DNA of 64,000 nt from Hymenobacter mucosus (GTDB lineage: Bacteria; Bacteroidota; Bacteroidia; Cytophagales; Hymenobacteraceae): assembly GCF_900188255.1 (NCBI RefSeq), contig NZ_FZNS01000003.1, positions 124,001-188,000 of the forward strand. The letters are read 5' to 3'. Both the position numbers and the translations under genes were made by a program. Position 1 is the stretch's first letter. Each line of letters starts with the position of its first letter. The notes beneath the pieces are model-generated. The model searched no databases, had not been told where the DNA came from, and was given only the letters and a program-made list of their open reading frames with translations. Positions 32,976 through 41,098 of this stretch are shown here, one piece after another.

Positions 32976-32983
32976 CAAAAGTA
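32976..32983 (-). promoter_or_regulatory. -7 promoter element (TACTTTTG) of the small lipoprotein
   Basis: Exact TAnnTTTG match on the minus strand; the predicted leader is about 25-30 bases. Confidence 0.5.
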
Positions 32984-33114
32984 TAGTCCCTCAGTACCCG
33001 CCGCTGCCTAACTCGGTCAACCCAGCAGCCCGCGCTGTCAGTCGAGCTGTTTCGTCGGTTAGCGGCTCCAAAACCTAAGCAGATGCGCACCCTACTGCCT
33101 CTGAAGGGCCGTGT

Positions 33115-33657
33115 TTACATGTTGAAGAACTCCTGGAATACCTCAAGCCACGCGTGCTTGCCACCGATGCCAACCCCCAGGAAGTAGTACCCAAAGAGCA
33201 CAACCAGGGCTCCTACGCCAAAGCCCAACCAACCGCCCAGCACCACGCCCGCCGTGATGCCCGCCACCACTAGCAGCGCCCCTAGCACAAAGGCACCTTC
33301 GTTTTCCAGCAGCGCCTTCCGCGGGCGGCTAAACTGCCGAGGTGGAGGCGTAACTACCGTAGGACGAACGCTCCGATGAGCCGCCGTGGTGTTATGCTTT
33401 CTTGGATGAAATGCCGCTAGGTGCCGGGCCGCCGGGCGCGCCCCCGCACGTGCACTACTTGCCACCGGGCTGGTAGCGGGAGCTTCTTCTACCTGGAGTG
33501 GTTTTACTGGACTAGTGACTGGTGTGGGTTCGGTAACTGTAGTAGCGGCCGTAGCAGTGCGAGGTTGGCTAAACTGGAAGGCTACTCGCTCACTCCGACA
33601 ACTGGCCAGGGCTACAACGCAGAGGGCTAGGTAGTACTTCCGAAACATCATCGTCAT
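33115..33657 (-). CDS. Lipoprotein with Pro/Thr-rich linker and C-terminal membrane segments
   Basis: This 180-residue protein is of the same type as 20394-20936. Lipobox YLALCVVALASCRSERVAF (Cys about 20), the shared SCRS-x3-A-x-QF opening, a long Pro/Ala/Thr/Arg-rich linker, and a hydrophobic C-terminal part with two candidate membrane helices (FVLGALLVVAGITAGVVLGG, GALVVLFGYYFLGVGIGG) ending in EVFQEFFNM. Both members are exactly 180 residues. Several closely spaced Met codons leave the start uncertain by three residues. Function unknown. Confidence 0.7.
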   Translation of the reverse strand: MTMMFRKYYLALCVVALASCRSERVAFQFSQPRTATAATTVTEPTPVTSPVKPLQVEEAPATSPVASSARAGARPAARHLAAFHPRKHNTTAAHRSVRPTVVTPPPRQFSRPRKALLENEGAFVLGALLVVAGITAGVVLGGWLGFGVGALVVLFGYYFLGVGIGGKHAWLEVFQEFFNM

Positions 33658-33730
33658 GGGTAAAAAATGAGCGGGCTGCCCAAGGTAGGGAAGTCCGCTC
33701 GTTTGGTAAGTAAAAGCACTGTTTCAGTGC

Positions 33731-34981
33731 CTAAAAGGCCATAATTACTTCCTCAATCACGTCGCACACCTCATGCAACTGCTCTTCGGTGATGACCAGC
33801 GGCGGCGCAAAGCGAATGATGTCGCCGTGAGTTGGCTTGGCTAGCACGCCACGCTCCATCAAGCTCACGCACACGTCCCAGGCGGTGCGGCCATCAACGT
33901 GGGGATTAATTACAACGGCATTGAGTAAGCCCTTGCCCCGCACCTCTTCTACTACCTCTGGGCGCTTGGCCTGCACGCGGCGCATCCGCTCCCGGAATAC
34001 CTCGCCTAAAACCCGAGCGTTGGCCGTCAGCTTCTCATCTAGCAACACGTCTAGGGCGGCGCGCAGTACTACGCTGGCCAGCGGGTTGCCGCCGAAGGTA
34101 GACCCATGCTGGCCCGGCTGAATAGTCAGCATGATTTCGTTGCGGGCTAGCACGGCCGATACGGGCAGTACTCCCCCGCTTAAGGCTTTGCCCAGGATAA
34201 GAATGTCGGCGTGCACCCCTTCGTAGCACACCGCCAGCAGTTCGCCGGTGCGGCCCAGCCCGGTTTGAATCTCATCGGCTATAAAGAGCACTTTGTGGTC
34301 TTTGCACAAGGCGGCGGCCTTGGCTAAGTAGCCATCGGCGGGCACCATCACGCCGGCTTCCCCCTGAATGGGCTCTACTAGGAAGCCGCATACATGCGGG
34401 TCTTTCAAGGCTTCTTCCAGCGCCTCCAGGTCGTTGTAGGGTACTACCTGGTAGCCAGGGTTATACGGGCCGAATCCACCGGTAGAGTCGGGGTCGGTGG
34501 AGAAGGAGATGATGCCCGTGGTGCGGCCGTGAAAATTGTGCTCGGCCACGAGGATCAGCGCCTGGTTTGGGGCAATGCCTTTCTCTTGATAGCCCCACTT
34601 GCGCGCCAGCTTCAGCGCTGTCTCTACGGCCTCGGCCCCGGAGTTCATTAGCAGCGCCTTATCGTAGTTAAACAACTCACACAATTGCTTTTCTGCTGCT
34701 CCCAGTTGGTCGTTGAAAAAGGCACGACTGGTGAGCGTGAGTTTCTGGGCTTGCTCGGTAAGGGCCCCAATGATACGGGGGTGGCAGTGGCCCTGGTTTA
34801 CAGCCGAGTAAGCCGAAAGAAAATCGTAGTAATGCTTGCCATCCACGTCCCAAAGATGCACACCTTCGCCGCGGCTCAGCACCACGGGCAGGGGGTGGTA
34901 GTTATGAGCGCCATACTGGTCTTCTAAAGCCATTAGCTCCTGGCTGCGGCTGTGCTGAGCGGTAGGGGAAGTGGGCTGCAT
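33731..34981 (-). CDS. rocD: Ornithine--oxo-acid aminotransferase
   Basis: PLP enzyme converting ornithine and 2-oxoglutarate to glutamate-5-semialdehyde and glutamate, linking arginine and proline metabolism. The 416 residues show class-III aminotransferase motifs: [38 protein letters not shown], the cofactor Asp in [17 protein letters not shown], the PLP lysine in [16 protein letters not shown], and [24 protein letters not shown] near the N-terminus is specific for ornithine aminotransferases. Start ATG 34981 is chosen because the 26 residues upstream contain the promoter TAGTTTTG. Confidence 0.93.
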   Translation of the reverse strand: MQPTSPTAQHSRSQELMALEDQYGAHNYHPLPVVLSRGEGVHLWDVDGKHYYDFLSAYSAVNQGHCHPRIIGALTEQAQKLTLTSRAFFNDQLGAAEKQLCELFNYDKALLMNSGAEAVETALKLARKWGYQEKGIAPNQALILVAEHNFHGRTTGIISFSTDPDSTGGFGPYNPGYQVVPYNDLEALEEALKDPHVCGFLVEPIQGEAGVMVPADGYLAKAAALCKDHKVLFIADEIQTGLGRTGELLAVCYEGVHADILILGKALSGGVLPVSAVLARNEIMLTIQPGQHGSTFGGNPLASVVLRAALDVLLDEKLTANARVLGEVFRERMRRVQAKRPEVVEEVRGKGLLNAVVINPHVDGRTAWDVCVSLMERGVLAKPTHGDIIRFAPPLVITEEQLHEVCDVIEEVIMAF

Positions 34982-35019
34982 GATACAGGGAAGGAAAAGG
35001 TGGAATACTGGGTGGAGTT

Positions 35020-35027
35020 CAAAACTA
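35020..35027 (-). promoter_or_regulatory. -7 promoter element (TAGTTTTG) of rocD
   Basis: Exact TAnnTTTG match on the minus strand, with a predicted leader of about 30 bases. Confidence 0.5.
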
Positions 35028-35188
35028 CGCAAAAACGCTAGGGTAGGGTAAGCCACCACGAATTGCTAACTCGACAATAACAAGGGGAAGGGTATAGCTC
35101 GTACGTGTTTATAAATTATTGTGAAACAATGTGTTGTAGTGTCGAGCTTCCTGCCTCGCGCTAGTGCTCAGCTTCCTCCTACGTGTTT

Positions 35189-36103
35189 ATGGCTTCTCAA
35201 TCTTTTTACGGCCGGCATCCGGTCGTAACCTTCCTCTTGCTAGCCTTGGCCCTGCTACTCGCAGGAGCTGCCTTCCTGTACTTCAGAACCGACAAAGGCA
35301 AAGAGCTGCTGCCAACTCTAGAAAACGCCTCACTCAACGTCAACAACATCACATCTAGCACCTTAAAGGCCCAGATGAAGGTAGACTTGCGCAACCAGAT
35401 GCCCGTTACCCTTCGCATTGATAGTCTGAGCTACGTAACCCGAGTTGATGGCGAGTTGCTAACCAAGGGAGCCAAAGACCGCCCAACCGTCTTGCAAGGC
35501 GACTCCGTATCGCACCTGACCCTACCCGTTTCGGTGCAGCTAGACAACCTGAAGCGTAAGGTGCGCACAAGCCAACAGGATTGCGTGGATGTAGAAATGG
35601 TGATGAACCTCTATACCCGTTTGCCGGTGGCCGGGCCACAGAAAATTCCGGTGCGCGTTACCAAGCGCGTCTACATCCCGAAACTACCCAAGATTGAAGT
35701 AGCCGACGTAGATGTGAAGGACCTAGGTCTGAAAAATGGGGAAGCCATTGTGAGCCTGCGGGTAATCAACTACAACCCCTTTCCGGTTACGGTACGGCGA
35801 GTTTCCTACACCTTCCGCGTCAGTGATGATATGGAAGTGAAAGGCGTGGAAACCAAGGATGTGACTTTCCGCAAACGAGGAGCTGAACTGATGCCTATTC
35901 ACGTGCACTTCGAGCCGAAAGCCATGCCCAAAGTGGCCTTTAAGGGGTTATTTAAAGCAGCCAAGACGCCTTACACTCTTACTGGCTCAGCTACTATTGC
36001 CGCCGGTGAGCACAATCCTAAGGATATGACTATGAACTTCAACAGCTCTGGCTCGCTTAAAGACTTGAAAGAGGTAGTGAAGAAGGAAAAGAATAAGGAG
36101 TAA
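35189..36103 (+). CDS. Membrane-anchored LEA type 2 / WHy-domain protein
   Basis: The 304 residues have one N-terminal membrane anchor at about 13-33 (VVTFLLLALALLLAGAAFLY) and two stretches resembling late-embryogenesis-abundant type 2 (WHy) repeats: NASLNVNNITSSTLKAQMKV with VDLRNQMPVTLRIDSLSY, and DVKDLGLKNGEAIVSLRVIN with YNPFPVTVRRVSYTFRV. The 'N-x-x-P-(V/F)-x-(V/L)' pattern is the WHy hallmark. These domains are linked to desiccation or stress tolerance, but the exact role in bacteria is open. ATG 35189 is preferred to a GTG two codons upstream. It is divergent from rocD. Confidence 0.78.
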   Translation: MASQSFYGRHPVVTFLLLALALLLAGAAFLYFRTDKGKELLPTLENASLNVNNITSSTLKAQMKVDLRNQMPVTLRIDSLSYVTRVDGELLTKGAKDRPTVLQGDSVSHLTLPVSVQLDNLKRKVRTSQQDCVDVEMVMNLYTRLPVAGPQKIPVRVTKRVYIPKLPKIEVADVDVKDLGLKNGEAIVSLRVINYNPFPVTVRRVSYTFRVSDDMEVKGVETKDVTFRKRGAELMPIHVHFEPKAMPKVAFKGLFKAAKTPYTLTGSATIAAGEHNPKDMTMNFNSSGSLKDLKEVVKKEKNKE

Positions 36104-36125
36104 TTGCCAGAAGCTAGGGCAGGGC

Positions 36126-36602
36126 CTAGTCTTCTAGGGAAGCCAAACGGTCTTCTAACTCCAGAAACTTGCCAAGGTAATTACCCTCCTCCGCGCCATC
36201 GGGGCGGAGCACCAGCCAGTCTAGCACAGCAGGCTCATCGAAATCTACGGGGTCGGTAGCGGTGGTGGCCCGGCCATCGGCAGTGGTGCGCACAATTCGG
36301 CCGCTGATATGGTTGCCCTGCCACGTATCCACTGCCACCAGCACTGGTTCGGGGGCTGCTACTTCGTTAAGCACGCGGGCCGTGAGGTAAAGGTTGGTGC
36401 CGGCGGGTAGCCCCCGCTGGTAGCGCTGCCGAGCTTGGCTGAGGGTACGGCGGGCCTCTTTCACGGGTAGATCAGGCAGCGCCTTCCGCGGTTGGGCTAG
36501 TTGTAATACCAAGGCCGACAGCGCCGCTGAGGATTGCGACTGTGGGGCCAGGGCCGCGCCCGATAGCGTGGCAGCCAATAAAAGGGGTAGGGAGTAGCGC
36601 AT
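36126..36602 (-). CDS. Secreted protein of unknown function (possibly DUF2314-like)
   Basis: The 158 residues have a signal peptide (MRYSLPLLLAATLSGAALAP). The mature part begins with a helical Ala/Leu-rich segment (QARQRYQRGLPAGTNLYL), then strands (VLVAVDTWQGNHISGRIVRT, PVDFDEPAVLDWLVLRPDG) and a final LGKFLELEDRLASLE. The pattern 'G-x-I ... P-V-D ... V-x-DW' recalls DUF2314/YegJ proteins, but the match is weak. Start ATG 36602 begins the signal peptide; an upstream ATG at 36722 would add 40 residues without family support. It is convergent with the LEA gene. Confidence 0.6.
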   Translation of the reverse strand: MRYSLPLLLAATLSGAALAPQSQSSAALSALVLQLAQPRKALPDLPVKEARRTLSQARQRYQRGLPAGTNLYLTARVLNEVAAPEPVLVAVDTWQGNHISGRIVRTTADGRATTATDPVDFDEPAVLDWLVLRPDGAEEGNYLGKFLELEDRLASLED

Positions 36603-36727
36603 AGCAGTAAGCAAAATGGCTGGCGCCTGCAAATAGTCGCCCTTCCAGGAAGATACAATGGAATGCCCAAACAAGTTTTCAACTGGTCCGGGCGGCACCT
36701 CCTTCGTACCTTGCTGCTTCATTTGTC

Positions 36728-36922
36728 TTGCCTACCGTGCCGCGCCCCACCCCGCAACCCCTCCAACCCGGTGACTACTACTTCACTCCCGAAGGGTTCA
36801 TGGTATTTACGGAACAGTATCATCTGCGGCGAGGCTCTTGCTGCGGTAGTGGCTGTCGGCACTGCCCCTGGCGCAGTGGTCAACATAAAAAGAAGTTGCC
36901 TGACGAGCCGGAACAGGGCTAA
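36728..36922 (+). CDS. DUF5522 family small Cys-rich protein
   Basis: A 64-residue protein whose core DYYFTPEGFMVFTEQYHLRR continues as GSCCGSGCRHCPW. This tyrosine-rich stretch followed by a four-cysteine cluster (C-C-x2-G-C-x2-C-P) matches the short DUF5522 family seen in Bacteroidota and other phyla. The Cys cluster suggests a metal site or a small redox role; no function is established that I know of. No ATG is available: TTG 36728 or GTG 36737 are candidates. It lies just upstream of the rpmB promoter. Confidence 0.75.
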   Translation: MPTVPRPTPQPLQPGDYYFTPEGFMVFTEQYHLRRGSCCGSGCRHCPWRSGQHKKKLPDEPEQG

Positions 36923-36945
36923 CCCGCTATTTTTCAGCCGTTCGG

Positions 36946-36976
36946 TTTGCTTCTATCGAAATACTTCGGATATTTG
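36946..36976 (+). promoter_or_regulatory. Promoter of rpmB (TTTG-N19-GATATTTG)
   Basis: TTTG (36946-36949), exactly 19 bases, then GATATTTG (36969-36976), one mismatch from TAnnTTTG. The spacing is identical to the rpmG promoter at 39245. Confidence 0.65.
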
Positions 36977-37017
36977 CGTCCCTTTTTCCAGCATTGAAAC
37001 CTTAAGCTCCTGATACC

Positions 37018-37257
37018 ATGGCCCGAGTTTGTGATCTGACCGGCAAGCGTACCCGCGTAGGCAACAACGTGTCGCACGCCAATAACAAGACCAAGCGCAA
37101 GTTCTACCCGAACCTGCAGAAGAAGCGTTTCTACATCCCCGAAGAGGATGCTTGGGTTACGCTGAAAGTTGCTGCCAGCACTATCCGCACCATCAACAAG
37201 AACGGCATCATGTCGGTCCTGAAGAAGGCTAAGGAGCAGGGCTTCATCGTTTACTAG
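37018..37257 (+). CDS. rpmB: 50S ribosomal protein L28
   Basis: The 79 residues are typical of L28: [39 protein letters not shown], then [16 protein letters not shown]. In most Bacteroidota it is followed directly by rpmG; here a secreted aminopeptidase gene and an 86-base inverted-repeat element lie between. It has its own promoter (TTTG-N19-GATATTTG) about 40 bases upstream. Assignment is certain. Confidence 0.98.
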   Translation: MARVCDLTGKRTRVGNNVSHANNKTKRKFYPNLQKKRFYIPEEDAWVTLKVAASTIRTINKNGIMSVLKKAKEQGFIVY

Positions 37258-37279
37258 CTTTTAGACAAGCTGTAAAAAT

Positions 37280-37365
37280 GTAGCGCGAAGCTTCCGCTTA
37301 GCGCATCAAGCAGGTTTTCTACTCGGAAAACTTGGGCGATGTGCAGAGCGGAAGCTTCGCGCTAC
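37280..37365. repeat. Inverted-repeat element with perfect 19-bp arms
   Basis: Arms GTAGCGCGAAGCTTCCGCT (37280-37298) and the exact complement (37347-37365) enclose a 48-base spacer. No T run follows either arm. It looks like a REP- or MITE-type dispersed element placed between rpmB and pepP; no second copy is visible in this window. Confidence 0.7.
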
Positions 37366-37468
37366 GTGCGTTTACCAGTCCTGGTACGCGGGTACTGGCG
37401 TTGTACTCTGTGGTTGATAAGTGACTACTGGCGCAACGCTGCCGGTTGCGCGCGGTCTTTGTCCTGTT

Positions 37469-39121
37469 ATGCTTCAACTGCTTCCAACTCTTGCCTGCCG
37501 GCAACTCCTGCCCGCCCTGCTATTCACTAGTTTGCTGGGGACAGGGATGTCCGCTTCAGCGCAAGCCCCGCGCGCCGCTGGCCCCGACCGCCCCGCTGAT
37601 TTCTTGGCCCCAGCCTTTCATAAGCAGCGTCGTGAGCTGGTGCGCCAAGCTCTGTCCCCTGGTTCCGTGGCCGTGCTATTCGCCGCCCCCGTCCGCAACC
37701 GGGCCAACGATGTAGACTTCACTTACCACCAGCACCCCGACTTTTACTATCTGACGGGGTATGAAGAGCCGGGGGCCGTGCTAGTGCTGTTCAAGGAGCC
37801 CCAGTCCATCAATGGGCAGGCGGGTGTAACGGAAGCCCTGTTTGTGCAGCCACGTGACCCCAAAGCCGAGCAGTGGATGGGGCGTCGGTTGGGCAAAGAA
37901 GGTGTGCAACAGCAATTGCAGCTCCAGTACGTGGCCGATAACAAGAATTTCCTGAAGTCGGGTATCAAATGGGCAGGCTTTAGCCAGGTTCACTTCCTGC
38001 CCCTACCAACCGACGTTCGCAACGACGCCCAAGACCCCGCTGATCTCTACGATTTAGTAGCCGCGTTCCGGGAGCAGGCTGCTATTCCGTCGAACTTCGA
38101 TCCAAGCCTTGCCCAAGCCTACAAGCTTATTCAGCAGTACGGCCTTGCGGGGGCAGATCGGCTGCAAGCTTACCTTACGGGTATGGGTAGTGCCGTCGTA
38201 CAAGACCCGTACGTGCAGGCTTACCTTGCTGCCAAAACGGAAGCCCAGCGGAAAAAGGCTATTGCCGACAAGCCCAGCAGCCGATTTGATACGGCGCTTT
38301 TGGATGAAACGCTGGACCGATTGCGCGAGGTGAAAACTACGGAAGAGCTTGCCCTACTACGGCGGGCCGTTCGCATCAGTGCCGTGGGGCAGCAGGAAGT
38401 GATGAAACACCTGCGGCCCGACATGGGAGAGATGGAAGTGCAGGGCTTGCACGAGTACATATACAAGAAGTACGGCGCCGAATTTGAAGGCTACCCCAGC
38501 ATTGTGGGCGCTGGCAACAATGGCTGTATTCTGCACTACACGCAAAACGACAAGCCCCAGGTAAAAAATGACTTGCTGCTCATGGATTGCGGGGCCGAAT
38601 ACCACGGCTACACTGCCGATGTCACCCGCACCATACCGCCCTCCGGCAAGTTTAGCCCCGCTCAACGCCAGATTTACGAGCTGGTGTTAGCCGCCCAAGA
38701 GGCCGGTTTTGCGGCCTGCAAACCCGGCGCCGAGTTTCAGGCACCTAACGCCGCTGCGCAGCAGGTAGTGGCCCAAGGCCTTATCAAGCTCGGCATCATC
38801 ACGAAGAGTGATGAAGCCCGCCGCTATTTTCCCCACGGTACCAGCCACTACCTGGGCCTCGACGTGCACGACCGGGGTAGCAATGGTGCGCTCACGGCTG
38901 GCAACGTTATTACGGTGGAGCCTGGCATCTACATTCCGGAGGGCAGCCCCTGCGACAAGAAGTGGTGGAATATTGGCGTACGTATTGAGGATGATATACT
39001 AATAACTACAAACGGCTATGAGAATCTGTCGCGCGAGGCGCCGCGTACGGTGGCAGAGGTAGAAGCTATGATGGCTAAAACCAGTGTCTTAGACAACTTT
39101 AAGCTGCCCGATTTGCGTTAA
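37469..39121 (+). CDS. Secreted Xaa-Pro aminopeptidase (M24B, aminopeptidase P)
   Basis: The 550 residues have a signal peptide (ACRQLLPALLFTSLLGTGMS, cut near ASAQ), then the aminopeptidase-P N-terminal domain (FHKQRRELVRQALSPGSVAV, DFYYLTGYEEPGAVLVL). The pita-bread peptidase domain carries the five metal ligands: the Asp pair in LMDCGAEYHGYTADVTRTIP, His in FPHGTSHYLGLDVHD, Glu in VITVEPGIYIP and Glu in VRIEDDILITTNG. It removes N-terminal residues preceding proline and, being exported, probably serves peptide scavenging in the periplasm. Start ATG 37469 begins the signal peptide. It interrupts the usual rpmB-rpmG neighbourhood. Confidence 0.93.
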   Translation: MLQLLPTLACRQLLPALLFTSLLGTGMSASAQAPRAAGPDRPADFLAPAFHKQRRELVRQALSPGSVAVLFAAPVRNRANDVDFTYHQHPDFYYLTGYEEPGAVLVLFKEPQSINGQAGVTEALFVQPRDPKAEQWMGRRLGKEGVQQQLQLQYVADNKNFLKSGIKWAGFSQVHFLPLPTDVRNDAQDPADLYDLVAAFREQAAIPSNFDPSLAQAYKLIQQYGLAGADRLQAYLTGMGSAVVQDPYVQAYLAAKTEAQRKKAIADKPSSRFDTALLDETLDRLREVKTTEELALLRRAVRISAVGQQEVMKHLRPDMGEMEVQGLHEYIYKKYGAEFEGYPSIVGAGNNGCILHYTQNDKPQVKNDLLLMDCGAEYHGYTADVTRTIPPSGKFSPAQRQIYELVLAAQEAGFAACKPGAEFQAPNAAAQQVVAQGLIKLGIITKSDEARRYFPHGTSHYLGLDVHDRGSNGALTAGNVITVEPGIYIPEGSPCDKKWWNIGVRIEDDILITTNGYENLSREAPRTVAEVEAMMAKTSVLDNFKLPDLR

Positions 39122-39244
39122 ATACACCACCCACAAATTTTTATTTGAGCCGTTACGCAGAGTGCATAGTAGCTTGTAGGGTCGTCAAAAGAACTTTTGC
39201 TGGGTATTAGATTAGGGGAATACTAAATAACAGTCCATTAACTG

Positions 39245-39275
39245 TTTGACAATTCCCAAAAGCATTGTACCTTTG
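39245..39275 (+). promoter_or_regulatory. Promoter of rpmG-DUF4295 (TTTG-N19-TACCTTTG)
   Basis: TTTG (39245-39248), 19 bases, then TACCTTTG (39268-39275): a full match to the Bacteroidota -33/-7 consensus. The six bases after it are CAGTCC. The predicted leader is about 22 bases. Confidence 0.85.
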
Positions 39276-39303
39276 CAGTCCTTAATCCCAAACCCCCGTC
39301 GAG

Positions 39304-39486
39304 ATGGCTAAAAAAGGCAACCGGGTGCAGGTAATCCTTGAATGCACTGAGCATAAGAACTCGGGGCAGCCGGGCACCTCGCGCTACATCACCACCAAGA
39401 ACCGTAAGAACACTCCTGAGCGCATCGAGCTGAAGAAGTTCAACCCCGTGCTCAAGAAGATGACCGTTCACAAGGAAATCAAGTAA
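39304..39486 (+). CDS. rpmG: 50S ribosomal protein L33
   Basis: The 60 residues are typical of L33: [55 protein letters not shown]. Only one Cys remains, so this is the form without the zinc-binding CxxC pairs. It has a strong consensus promoter, and the DUF4295 gene follows eight bases after its stop, so the two are co-transcribed up to the terminator at 39691. Confidence 0.98.
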   Translation: MAKKGNRVQVILECTEHKNSGQPGTSRYITTKNRKNTPERIELKKFNPVLKKMTVHKEIK

Positions 39487-39494
39487 TCTGAGCA

Positions 39495-39656
39495 ATGGCT
39501 AAGAAAGTAGTAGCAACCCTGAAAACCGCTACCGGCAAGGACTGGGCGAAAGTCATCCGTGCCGTGAAATCGGAGAAAACTGGCGCTTACACCTTCAAGG
39601 AAGAGATGGTGCCCGTTGATAAAGTGCAGGAGTACATCGCCACTGGCGTTAAGTAA
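39495..39656 (+). CDS. DUF4295 family small protein
   Basis: A 53-residue basic protein starting MAKKVVATLKTATGKDWAKV and ending VDKVQEYIATGVK. It matches DUF4295, a short family found almost only in Bacteroidota and always next to rpmG, as here (eight bases downstream). The high Lys content and the neighbourhood suggest a ribosome-associated protein, possibly a lineage-specific ribosomal component, which is inference. ATG 39495 is the only possible start. Confidence 0.88.
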   Translation: MAKKVVATLKTATGKDWAKVIRAVKSEKTGAYTFKEEMVPVDKVQEYIATGVK

Positions 39657-39690
39657 TCTCTGGCCTTTGTGGCAACCGAATTGAAGTGAA

Positions 39691-39717
39691 GAAGTCCCGC
39701 CAGCGTGGGACTTTTTT
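39691..39717 (+). terminator. Intrinsic terminator of rpmG-DUF4295
   Basis: Stem AAGTCCC / GGGACTT with further weak pairing in the loop, followed by TTTTTGCG. Confidence 0.8.
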
Positions 39718-39755
39718 GCGTTGTATCTAGCACGACATACCTGGTGCGTGCCCCG

Positions 39756-39833
39756 GTGAACGGCTAGCGCTCCAGCGCTCAGCCACAAGCCGTTCAACCT
39801 CAGCATTGACGCGCTAGGCTGGAGCTGCGCGCA
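39756..39833. repeat. Imperfect inverted repeats before ftsY
   Basis: GAACGGCT is followed 23 bases later by its complement AGCCGTTC, and AGCGCTCCAGC is partly complementary to GCTGGAGCTGC further on. Possibly a degenerate palindromic repeat element. No gene is seen here. Confidence 0.35.
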
Positions 39834-39846
39834 ACATCCTCACCGC

Positions 39847-40824
39847 ATGGGACTTTTCGATTTTTTCAAGAAGGACAAGGAAAGCAAGGAGCAACAGCAG
39901 GCCCTTGATGAAGGCCTGCAGAAAACCAAAACCAGCTTCTTTGATCAGCTCAGCAAGGCCGTAGTAGGCAAAAGCACGGTAGACGAAGCCGTGCTTGATG
40001 ACTTAGAAACCTTGCTAGTGCACGCCGATGTGGGCATTGATACCACGGTGAAGGTTATTGACCGCATTGAGAAGCGGGTAGCTCGCGACAAGTACGTGAG
40101 CACCTCGGAACTGGACCGCATCTTGCGCGAAGAAATAGCCGACCTGCTAGACCGTAACAGCGGTGCCACTGGCTCCCGCGCCATCCTCGACCGAGCGGAT
40201 AACACCGGTCAGCCCTTTGTGATAATGGTGGTGGGGGTAAACGGCGTGGGCAAAACCACAACCATTGGTAAGCTAGCCCACCGTTTCCATTCGGCGGGCA
40301 AGAAAGTAGTGCTGGGGGCCGCCGATACATTCCGTGCTGCTGCAGTTGACCAGCTGATCATTTGGGGCCAGCGGGTAGGCGTACCAGTCATTTCGCACGG
40401 GATGAACACTGACCCCGCCTCCGTGGCTTACGATGCCGTGCGGAAGGGAGTGGAGATGCAAGCCGATGTAGTAATTATTGACACGGCCGGCCGTTTGCAC
40501 AACAAAGTGAACCTAATGAATGAGTTGAGCAAGATCAAGCGGGTGATGCAGAAGGTGATTCCCGATGCGCCCCACGAGGTGTTGCTGGTGCTCGACGGTA
40601 GTACTGGTCAGAATGCTTTCCTACAGGCCAAGGAGTTTACCAAAGCCACCGAAGTATCGGCGCTGGCCATTACCAAGCTCGACGGCACGGCCAAGGGTGG
40701 GGTGGTTATCGGCATCTCAGACCAGCTTCAGGTACCGGTGCGCTACATCGGGGTAGGGGAGAAAATGACCGATTTACAGCTATTTGATCGGCACACGTTC
40801 GTAAACTCCCTGTTCAAGAAGTAA
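39847..40824 (+). CDS. ftsY: Signal recognition particle receptor FtsY
   Basis: SRP-GTPase at the inner membrane that docks ribosome-nascent-chain complexes for insertion of membrane proteins. The 325 residues lack the long acidic A domain and start with [18 protein letters not shown], a short basic membrane-binding segment. The NG domain has G1 [17 protein letters not shown] (~130), G2 [12 protein letters not shown]3 [12 protein letters not shown]4 [12 protein letters not shown] and the closing [13 protein letters not shown]. It stands in the conserved Bacteroidota order rpmG-DUF4295-ftsY-rimO. A terminator separates it from rimO. Confidence 0.97.
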   Translation: MGLFDFFKKDKESKEQQQALDEGLQKTKTSFFDQLSKAVVGKSTVDEAVLDDLETLLVHADVGIDTTVKVIDRIEKRVARDKYVSTSELDRILREEIADLLDRNSGATGSRAILDRADNTGQPFVIMVVGVNGVGKTTTIGKLAHRFHSAGKKVVLGAADTFRAAAVDQLIIWGQRVGVPVISHGMNTDPASVAYDAVRKGVEMQADVVIIDTAGRLHNKVNLMNELSKIKRVMQKVIPDAPHEVLLVLDGSTGQNAFLQAKEFTKATEVSALAITKLDGTAKGGVVIGISDQLQVPVRYIGVGEKMTDLQLFDRHTFVNSLFKK

Positions 40825-40846
40825 GCTGTAACGTATACAGAACAAT

Positions 40847-40880
40847 AAATGCCCTGCTGGATTACTCCGGCGGGGCATTT
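40847..40880 (+). terminator. Intrinsic terminator of ftsY
   Basis: Near-perfect stem AAATGCCCTGCTGG / CCGGCGGGGCATTT (one G-T pair) with loop ATTACT, followed by GTGT. Confidence 0.75.
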
Positions 40881-41007
40881 GTGTATGAGCCGCCTAGTAA
40901 TAGATGGTGATGAGGAAGCTAGCTGCTCTTGTTGCTAATGGGGCACGTGGCAGGGGGCTTAGTGGTAAAAGGAACATTCACCCTAGGAAAAGGTGTTGCC
41001 GGATTCG

Positions 41008-41015
41008 TACCTTTG
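41008..41015 (+). promoter_or_regulatory. -7 promoter element (TACCTTTG, followed by CGGTCC) of rimO
   Basis: Exact TAnnTTTG match. Its position rules out the longer open frame upstream and supports ATG 41099 as the rimO start, with a leader of about 75 bases. Confidence 0.6.
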
Positions 41016-41098
41016 CGGTCCGATTTTCGTCGCAGGCCGTAGCGGGCAAGTTTCTCACTTCTAAGAAATTGCCCGGCCGCCTGCCTACCCAATCCAGC

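Noticed and set aside
40904..41098. A longer start for rimO
   Set aside because: The extension covers the TACCTTTG promoter at 41008 and has no counterpart in RimO proteins.
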